From: a virus
Reading direction: 5' to 3' (one strand)
Virus record (IMG/VR): IMGVR_UViG_3300025909_000003
Location: 1 to 42,286 of that record
DNA: 42,286 nt
In this document: piece after piece, positions 36,970 through 42,286 of the stretch
Layout: each line of letters opens with the position of its first letter
Position numbering within the stretch: the stretch's first letter is position 1
Translations under genes and position numbers: made by a program
Notes under the pieces: model-generated
What the model was told of the DNA's origin: nothing
Databases searched by the model: none
What the model saw: the letters and a program-made list of their open reading frames with translations, nothing else

Positions 36970-38393
36970 TGGTGCAGGTTCCGCTCAACTACGGCGCTTA
37001 TGTCGCCCGTAGCATCACGGCGGACGATCAGCGCTGCGTAAACCTATTCCTTGAGCCGTCTCCCGGTGGCTCGCCCTTCCCGACCTCGCATTATCCGGCA
37101 CCTGGGCTGACCGGATTGGCTGTCGCCCCCACAACCGGTTGCCGCTGCCTCTACACCGCGAGCAATGGCGCGCTCTACGGCGTCTATGGCTCTACGGTCT
37201 ATTATATCGACCGCTCCTGGAGTTTCACGACGCTGGGGACAATCAATCCCGGCGATACGCCAGTTTCGATGCGGGATAACGGCTTTGAAGTCCTGATTGT
37301 GGATGGATCATCCTCGGGCTGGGTGATCGAGCTTGGGGCTAACACATTCTCGACCGTCACGGACCCGAATTTCTACGGCGGCACGCGGGTTGACGTGTGC
37401 GACACCTACTTCGTCCTAAACCGCCCCGGCACGAACAACTGGTATATCTCACTCACCAATCAGGTCGCGTTCGACGCTTTGGATATTGCCTCCAAAACTG
37501 GCAAGCCTGACCCAATTTCCACCGTTATCGTGATGCACAACGAGCCGTGGACACTCGGAACCCAAACCAGTCAGGTCTGGTATGATGCGGGGGCCGCAGA
37601 CTTTACGTTTGCCTCGATGCCTGGCGTATTCATCGAGCAGGGCTGTGTCGCTCCTCACTCCGCCGCGAAGTATGACCTTAGCATCTATTGGCTGTCTCAA
37701 AACGAGCAGGGCCAGAACATAATCATGCGCGGCAACAGCTATGCCGCAGAGCGCATTTCAACCTTTGCCATTGAGGCGGAAATATCGAAGTATGGCGACG
37801 TTTCGGACGCCATAGGGTTCTGCTTCCAGATCGGCGGACACGCTTTCTACCAACTGACCTTCCCAAGCGCCGACAAAACCTGGGTATGGGACGAGGCCAC
37901 CAAATTCTGGCATGAGCGGGTCTGGATCGACACCAACGGTCAATGGCACCGCCACCGGGCAAACGCCTGCGCTTTCGCCTATGGGGTGAACGTCTGCGGC
38001 GATTGGGAGACGGGCGACCTCTACGCGCTCGATCTGGAAACCTACACCGACAACGGCAACCCGATCCTCTATCTGCGCACCTTCCCGCACATGGTGAAGG
38101 ACAGCAAGCGCGTCACCTATCAGCGCTTCGTGATCGACATGGAGGTGGGAACGCTTGAGGGATCGACCCCGGATAACCCGCCCATGGTTTCACTGCGCTG
38201 GTCTGATGATCGCGGGGCGACCTTTGGCGATGCGGTGCAAATGCCAATGGGTGCCGCAGGGCAATACGATACCTCGATCCAATATTGGGGGCTCGGCATG
38301 GCGCGAGACCGCGTGTTTGAGGTGAGCTGGTCTGCCCCCGTGCGGACTGCCCTCAACGGTGGCTGGCTTGACGTGATCCCGCACGGCACATGA
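36969..38393 (+). CDS. DNA stabilisation / tail hub protein, P22 gp10-like
   Basis: A 474-residue protein, nearly the length of P22 gp10 (472). Residues 1-60 show the typical NYGAYVARSITADDQRCVNL and PAPGLTG pattern, later FAIEAEISKYGDVSDAIGFC and WHRHRANACAFAYGVNVCGD. The fold is a propeller-like beta protein. It would plug the packaged DNA after gp4 and receive the needle and spikes. Confidence 0.88.
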   Translation: MVQVPLNYGAYVARSITADDQRCVNLFLEPSPGGSPFPTSHYPAPGLTGLAVAPTTGCRCLYTASNGALYGVYGSTVYYIDRSWSFTTLGTINPGDTPVSMRDNGFEVLIVDGSSSGWVIELGANTFSTVTDPNFYGGTRVDVCDTYFVLNRPGTNNWYISLTNQVAFDALDIASKTGKPDPISTVIVMHNEPWTLGTQTSQVWYDAGAADFTFASMPGVFIEQGCVAPHSAAKYDLSIYWLSQNEQGQNIIMRGNSYAAERISTFAIEAEISKYGDVSDAIGFCFQIGGHAFYQLTFPSADKTWVWDEATKFWHERVWIDTNGQWHRHRANACAFAYGVNVCGDWETGDLYALDLETYTDNGNPILYLRTFPHMVKDSKRVTYQRFVIDMEVGTLEGSTPDNPPMVSLRWSDDRGATFGDAVQMPMGAAGQYDTSIQYWGLGMARDRVFEVSWSAPVRTALNGGWLDVIPHGT

Positions 38394-38935
38394 CCGACAA
38401 GTACATCGCCCCGTACATTCCGTTTGCGATGGTAAGTCCGCAGACGGGTATGCCCACGGCGCAGTTTCAGGCGTTCTGGAAAAGCGGGCTGGAGAATGCG
38501 GTTGCGGCGGCAGAAGCTGCCGCAGCAGCCCAAGCCACGGCCACCGCAGCACAATCGACTGCCACAACAGCTCAAAGCACGGCTGTAGCGGCAAATAACA
38601 ATGCGAACACCCGTCAGCCAGCCTCGACCAGCCTGACGGCCCTATCTGCCTTGAGCGGGACGGGCCTTGTCGAACAGACAGGTCCAGACGCCTTTACCGA
38701 TCGACCAATTGGAACCGGTGGCTCTACCAGCATTCCGACATTAGGCGATGCGGATGGGCGCTATGTCCGGCAGGGCCAAACGAGCCAGCCCAGCTATTCG
38801 AGTTACGGCGGCCAAACGATCAGCAACCCGCCGACGCAGGCTCAAGTTCAGGCTACCGACGATGCGGTGAAAGCCGCGTCAGCTGCAATCGCCTCCATCA
38901 TCAGCAAGCTCCACTCGATAGGCGCGTTCAGTTGA
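38390..38935 (+). CDS. Tail needle-position protein (181 aa)
   Basis: A 181-residue protein coupled to gp10 by ATGA. Residues 30-75 are an Ala/Gln/Thr-rich repeat likely to form a trimeric coiled coil (AAAAEAAAAAQATATAAQST), followed by a TGLVEQTGPDAFTDRPIG motif common in fibre proteins. It takes the P22 gp26 position; needle or fibre-tip roles are possible. Confidence 0.65.
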   Translation: MTDKYIAPYIPFAMVSPQTGMPTAQFQAFWKSGLENAVAAAEAAAAAQATATAAQSTATTAQSTAVAANNNANTRQPASTSLTALSALSGTGLVEQTGPDAFTDRPIGTGGSTSIPTLGDADGRYVRQGQTSQPSYSSYGGQTISNPPTQAQVQATDDAVKAASAAIASIISKLHSIGAFS

Positions 38936-39357
38936 TCGAGCGGTCATTTGACGCCGCCCGTATCAACGCCTTGGTCAACGATCCCACGATCCGCCCTTAC
39001 ATCGGCGGAGACATTACGCAGCCTCTGGATCTGACCGGGGCTGTCGTTGACCGGAACGTCTTTCTCTTGGGCGAGCATGGCGGGTTCGCCGTCACTTGGT
39101 GCGCTCCCGGTATTTACGAGGTTCACACGTTCATTCTGCCGGGGGGCAGAGGATTGTGGGCCATCAGGGCGGCTCGCAAGGGCTTTGCGATCATGCGTGA
39201 TGAGTATGGCGCTGAACGCATTTGGACACGGGTGGAAGAAACACAGGCCAACGTTCGGGCTTTCACACTGGCGGTGGGGTTCAAGCCGGTCGGGGCAATG
39301 CCATTCGATTTAGGTGCGGGGAACAAGATGTATCAGCTTTATGAGTGGAGGGCCTGA
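38932..39357 (+). CDS. GNAT-fold-like protein, P22 gp14 position (141 aa)
   Basis: A 141-residue protein starting at TTG 38932 (TTGA overlap). It contains IRPYIGGDITQPLDLTGAVV, HTFILPGGRGLWAIRAARKG and EETQANVRAFTLAVGFKPVG, a GNAT-like layout found in DUF2824-type proteins of podoviruses. In P22 the corresponding gene product aids head assembly and DNA transfer. No catalytic claim. Confidence 0.7.
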   Translation: MIERSFDAARINALVNDPTIRPYIGGDITQPLDLTGAVVDRNVFLLGEHGGFAVTWCAPGIYEVHTFILPGGRGLWAIRAARKGFAIMRDEYGAERIWTRVEETQANVRAFTLAVGFKPVGAMPFDLGAGNKMYQLYEWRA

Positions 39358-40112
39358 TGCCCGCAGCAGCAATTCCTCTTGGCGGGGCCATTCTTGGCGC
39401 TGCCGGTATTACCGCTGTTGCAGGCCTTGGGGGTACCGCTCTGGGAGCGAGCGCTCAGAAGAAAGCAGCGCAGACCGCAAGCAATACGCAACTCCAGATG
39501 CAAGCGCAGACCCGCGCCGATCTGGCGCCGTTTCGATCGGCGGGCGTCGATGCGACCAATCAACTAATGTCACGAATGGGTGAATTTACCTCCCCGTTCA
39601 GCATGACGCAGGCTCAGCTTGAAGCAACCCCAGGCTATCAGTTTGACCTGTCGCAAGGCCTAAAATCGACAAACAACGCTCTTGGCGCACGCGGACTGCT
39701 TAACTCAGGTGCGGTGATGAAGGGGGCCGCCAGCTACGCAACCGGGCTCGCCGATAACACCTATATGAATCAATTCAATATGGACCAGACCCAGAAGACC
39801 AACAACTACAATCGTCTGTTGCAGGCATCGCAGCTTGGGGAGAATGCGGCGGCACAGACCGGGGCGTACGGCACGCAGGCGGCCTCTCAGGTTGGACAAA
39901 ATACAATTGGTGCGGGCAATGCTGCCGCCGCTGCCTACATGGGCGGCGCCAATGCAATCGGCACGGCGGCCAGCAGCGTGCCGCAGGCCCTCCTCGCCAA
40001 TCGCCTGCTATCCGGAATCTATGGCAACTCCGGCGGTTCGGCAGGGCTGCCAAACTATAATATCGATCCCAATTACGCGCCTGCCAGCGTTCAGGCAGTG
40101 GGGAGCTACTGA
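39357..40112 (+). CDS. Ejection protein, P22 gp7-position (251 aa)
   Basis: A 251-residue protein. The N-terminus is a Gly/Ala-rich hydrophobic segment (AAAIPLGGAILGAAGITAVA, LGGTALG) suited to membrane insertion, then Gln/Asn-rich helices with TPGYQFDLSQGLKSTNNALG and SGAVMKGAASYATG, seen in DNA-transfer proteins. ATG 39357 is at a TGATG junction. It would leave the virion with the DNA. Confidence 0.75.
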   Translation: MPAAAIPLGGAILGAAGITAVAGLGGTALGASAQKKAAQTASNTQLQMQAQTRADLAPFRSAGVDATNQLMSRMGEFTSPFSMTQAQLEATPGYQFDLSQGLKSTNNALGARGLLNSGAVMKGAASYATGLADNTYMNQFNMDQTQKTNNYNRLLQASQLGENAAAQTGAYGTQAASQVGQNTIGAGNAAAAAYMGGANAIGTAASSVPQALLANRLLSGIYGNSGGSAGLPNYNIDPNYAPASVQAVGSY

Positions 40113-41503
40113 TGCCCGTAGATACCTCCATGTATGCTCCACACCCGCAACAGAACCCGCTGGAAATGCTTTCCGGTATGGCGGGAGTTGCTCAACAGCT
40201 TCAGGGCGCGCAACGCCTTGGCCTTGAAAATGTCGATTTGCAGCGCACTATGGCGGCGCATCAAGCGGTCGGACAGGCCGCGCAGGCGGCAACCGATCCG
40301 ACTTCCGGTGAGGTAGATCCCGCAAAGTTCATGGCCGGTGTCGCCGGCAATCCAGACGCTGCCTATGGTGCGGTCGATGCACAGCAGCAGGCATTGGCGA
40401 TGCGCAATGCGCAGCTTGCTCAGGCCCATGAGCAGTACAGCGTACTAAACGGCTCTATCTCGGCGTTGCTTGCCAAGCCGGGCGTCTCATCGAAAGACGT
40501 GACCAACCAGGTCGGGACACTTGTCGCCTCTGGCGTTCTTACACCCAAGGTTGCAGCTTCGGAACTGGCTTCTATGCCGACCGACCCGGCCCAGCTCACA
40601 CCTTGGCTTCGCCAACACCTTGCGCGCGGTCTTGACGCACAGGGCCAGATCGCAGCCATCATCGGTAATCCTCAGGCCGTGGATACCGGCCCGAACGTCT
40701 CGTTCGTCCGTGCGCCTTCTATGGGCCAACTGCCAGGACCGATCGCCAAAGGGCTTTCGCCGGAGGCTGCCGCCAGCCCGGTTGCTGGGCCGACCGAAAA
40801 CGGCGCCCCCACCACGGTTCCCCTCGGCCAGCGCGCAGGCATGGGTATCGTCAAGACCGGCATTACCCCTGCCGAGGGTGCCGCACAGGGCACGATGGGC
40901 GCTGGCGTGGCGCAGGATGCCCTTGCATTCGAGAATGCCGCCCGCACAGCCCCGGATATGTCGGCGGCGCTCAAGAACATGACTGGCGACCTGTCCCAGC
41001 TTGCTACGGGCCCAGGATCGCACAACCGCAACGCCTTCGTCGCAGCGGTCAACAGCTTCCTCGGCACGCATTACGACGCGGAAAAGGTTGCCACCCAGGA
41101 AGGCTTCGACAAACTCGCCGCTCAGGTTTCGGCCCGTCAGCGTCAGATGCTCGGCATGTCCAACACGGACGCCCAGACCAACATCATGGCTGGCGCGTCT
41201 CCCGGCAGCCAGCTTTCGAAGCTCGGCAACGCCAATCAGATCGCGATCATCAAGGGCAACAACGACGCTCTTGCCGCCGAGAATCGCGCCTGGGAAGCCT
41301 ACAAGGCATCGGGCAAGGGGGCGGAGACCTTCCACCAGTTCACCACCGTATTCAACAAGCACGTCGATCCGCTGGTGTTCCAGATGCAGTACATGACCGA
41401 CGCGCAGAAAAAGTCGCTGGTTGGTGCGATGTCTCAGGCCGAAAAGGACCGTCTGGCGCAGAGCTTGGCCTTTGCCCGTCATAACGGCTTGCTACAGCAG
41501 TGA
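40112..41503 (+). CDS. Ejection protein, P22 gp20-position (463 aa)
   Basis: A 463-residue Ala/Gln-rich, mostly helical protein (P22 gp20 is 471). Order and composition match the second ejection protein. No enzymatic motif is visible. It starts at TGATG and its stop overlaps the start of the third ejection protein (GTGA), so the three are translated together. Confidence 0.75.
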   Translation: MPVDTSMYAPHPQQNPLEMLSGMAGVAQQLQGAQRLGLENVDLQRTMAAHQAVGQAAQAATDPTSGEVDPAKFMAGVAGNPDAAYGAVDAQQQALAMRNAQLAQAHEQYSVLNGSISALLAKPGVSSKDVTNQVGTLVASGVLTPKVAASELASMPTDPAQLTPWLRQHLARGLDAQGQIAAIIGNPQAVDTGPNVSFVRAPSMGQLPGPIAKGLSPEAAASPVAGPTENGAPTTVPLGQRAGMGIVKTGITPAEGAAQGTMGAGVAQDALAFENAARTAPDMSAALKNMTGDLSQLATGPGSHNRNAFVAAVNSFLGTHYDAEKVATQEGFDKLAAQVSARQRQMLGMSNTDAQTNIMAGASPGSQLSKLGNANQIAIIKGNNDALAAENRAWEAYKASGKGAETFHQFTTVFNKHVDPLVFQMQYMTDAQKKSLVGAMSQAEKDRLAQSLAFARHNGLLQQ

Positions 41504-42286
41504 GCCAGCTAGGCGTCGATGATCTCGTATCGATCGCCACCCGTGATCCGCGCGTCCGTGTCACAAGCACCTACCGCGATCCGGAGCATAATGCCGAGGT
41601 AAACGGAGTCCCGAACAGCCAGCACATCAAGGGAACAGCGATCGATTTCGTCGCTCCCGGCATGTCGCTGAAAGAAGCCCAGGCCATGTTCCCGGGCGAG
41701 ACTGTCATCTATCACAATGCCGGGTCCGGCTACCATTTCCATGTGCAAGGGAGCGGCATGAGCAAACCCGATGACGATCTTGCCGCGATGGGCTTCGGCA
41801 AGCCACAGACGACGGATACGCCAGACCTTGCTTCGGCTGGCCTGTCCGACACTCCGGACGCTGAGCTGAAAAAGGCCCGTGATGATCTACAGGCCCTGAC
41901 GACCACGGTTACCCCTGCCGCGTCCAAGATGACCAAGGACGTCAATGGGATCATTGACCATGGCATCAAGGCTGGAGCGACCCGCGATGACATCAAGCAC
42001 GCGGTCTATGCCTATCAGGCTGCAAACGGGATCGACCCGACCAAGACCCAGGGCATCGATGATTATATCGATTATCGCCAGAACGGCGGTAAGGGAGCGG
42101 CTCCGGTTCTGAACACTCAACAGATCAAGGTTGTGCCGCAGAACTTCGGCCAGCGCGCCCTTTCAGGCCTAAAGCAAGGCGTGGAGGACGTTGACTCCAC
42201 GTTCGATCCCATGGCGAAAGCTATCGCGCGCCAAGTCCCGCTTCTCGATACCCTGAGCAACAAGCTTGGCATGGCGACCACCGACC
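41500..42286 (+). CDS. Ejection protein with N-terminal M15-like peptidase domain (N-terminal part)
   Basis: The first 262 residues of the 771-residue protein continuing at base 1. GTG 41500 overlaps the gp20-like stop. Residues 20-85 resemble peptidase family M15 (D-Ala-D-Ala carboxypeptidase-like): TSTYRDPEHN, then SQHIKGTAIDF with His42 and Asp49 as probable zinc ligands and a final His in GYHFHVQG (His81). It is followed by helical regions leading to the gp16-like body. The fusion would place a peptidoglycan cutter inside the head, to be ejected to open the cell wall for DNA entry. Confidence 0.82.
   Translation, partial: MSQLGVDDLVSIATRDPRVRVTSTYRDPEHNAEVNGVPNSQHIKGTAIDFVAPGMSLKEAQAMFPGETVIYHNAGSGYHFHVQGSGMSKPDDDLAAMGFGKPQTTDTPDLASAGLSDTPDAELKKARDDLQALTTTVTPAASKMTKDVNGIIDHGIKAGATRDDIKHAVYAYQAANGIDPTKTQGIDDYIDYRQNGGKGAAPVLNTQQIKVVPQNFGQRALSGLKQGVEDVDSTFDPMAKAIARQVPLLDTLSNKLGMATTD
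42160..42286. repeat. Terminal direct repeat, right copy (circular contig overlap)
   Basis: Identical to bases 1-127; see the left copy. Annotation in this stretch duplicates the beginning of the window, so genes here should be counted once. Confidence 0.93.

Noticed and set aside
42160-42286. Biological direct terminal repeats
   Set aside because: The length equals a common k-mer value and the repeat lies inside a gene, as expected of an assembly overlap for a circularly permuted genome.

Overview
The window is a complete, circular, temperate phage genome of 42,159 bp. Its last 127 bases (42160-42286) repeat its first 127 exactly, which is how an assembler writes out a closed circle, and one reading frame runs unbroken across the join. 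The virion genes are those of a P22-like short-tailed phage (podovirus): terminase, gp1-type portal, scaffold, gp5-type coat, gp4 and gp10 tail factors, three ejection proteins, tailspike. The DNA is GC-rich (about 60 % by eye), and several small proteins look like those of phages and prophages of alphaproteobacteria. I infer a Sphingomonadaceae-type host, but the sequence does not prove it.

Layout, circularly. (1) Right-hand late operon, + strand: 28835 to 42286 and on through 1-9360. It holds terminase, portal, scaffold, coat, tail factors, ejection proteins, tailspike, an SGNH esterase, a metallophosphoesterase, and the lysis genes (endolysin, holin candidate, Rz/Rz1 spanins). Two small minus-strand islands encoding tiny membrane proteins flank the tailspike (1722-1907 and 4068-4281). 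(2) Accessory region, 9317-14870: two minus-strand runs of small phage proteins, each headed by a divergently transcribed ribbon-helix-helix (RHH) regulator with its own palindromic operator. The second run ends in a cytosine-5 DNA methyltransferase. (3) Integration module, 14865-16275: candidate attP with four arm-type repeats, tyrosine integrase, and a small coupled gene whose ribosome binding site lies in a hairpin. (4) Left early operon, minus strand, 22261 down to 16351: small proteins, Erf annealing protein, SSB, an HNH-like protein and a DUF1367 protein, almost all joined by 4-base start/stop overlaps. (5) Immunity region, 22303-24013: pL/oL, an exported protein in the position of lambda rexAB, an S24-type CI repressor, pR/oR and a Cro-like gene. 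(6) Right early operon, 24102-28514: HTH regulators, zinc-ribbon proteins, a DUF1064 nuclease, a replication initiator with iterons inside its gene, membrane proteins, and a last gene that sits where a Q antiterminator would.

How it works together. CI represses pL and pR through near-identical sites (TATCGG-N5-CCGATA) placed between -35 and -10 in both promoters. In a lysogen CI is probably co-translated with the exported protein. On induction, pR drives replication genes and the positional Q candidate, and pL drives recombination functions. The late operon then builds a headful-packaging P22-type virion whose ejection protein carries a peptidoglycan peptidase domain.

The most unusual features are a large terminase split into two reading frames with a 52-codon ORF between them, all three joined by GTGA overlaps; the rex-position exported protein; minus-strand membrane-peptide genes inside the late operon; leader hairpins over the start regions of two minus-strand genes; and several minute ORFs coupled into the minus-strand operons.
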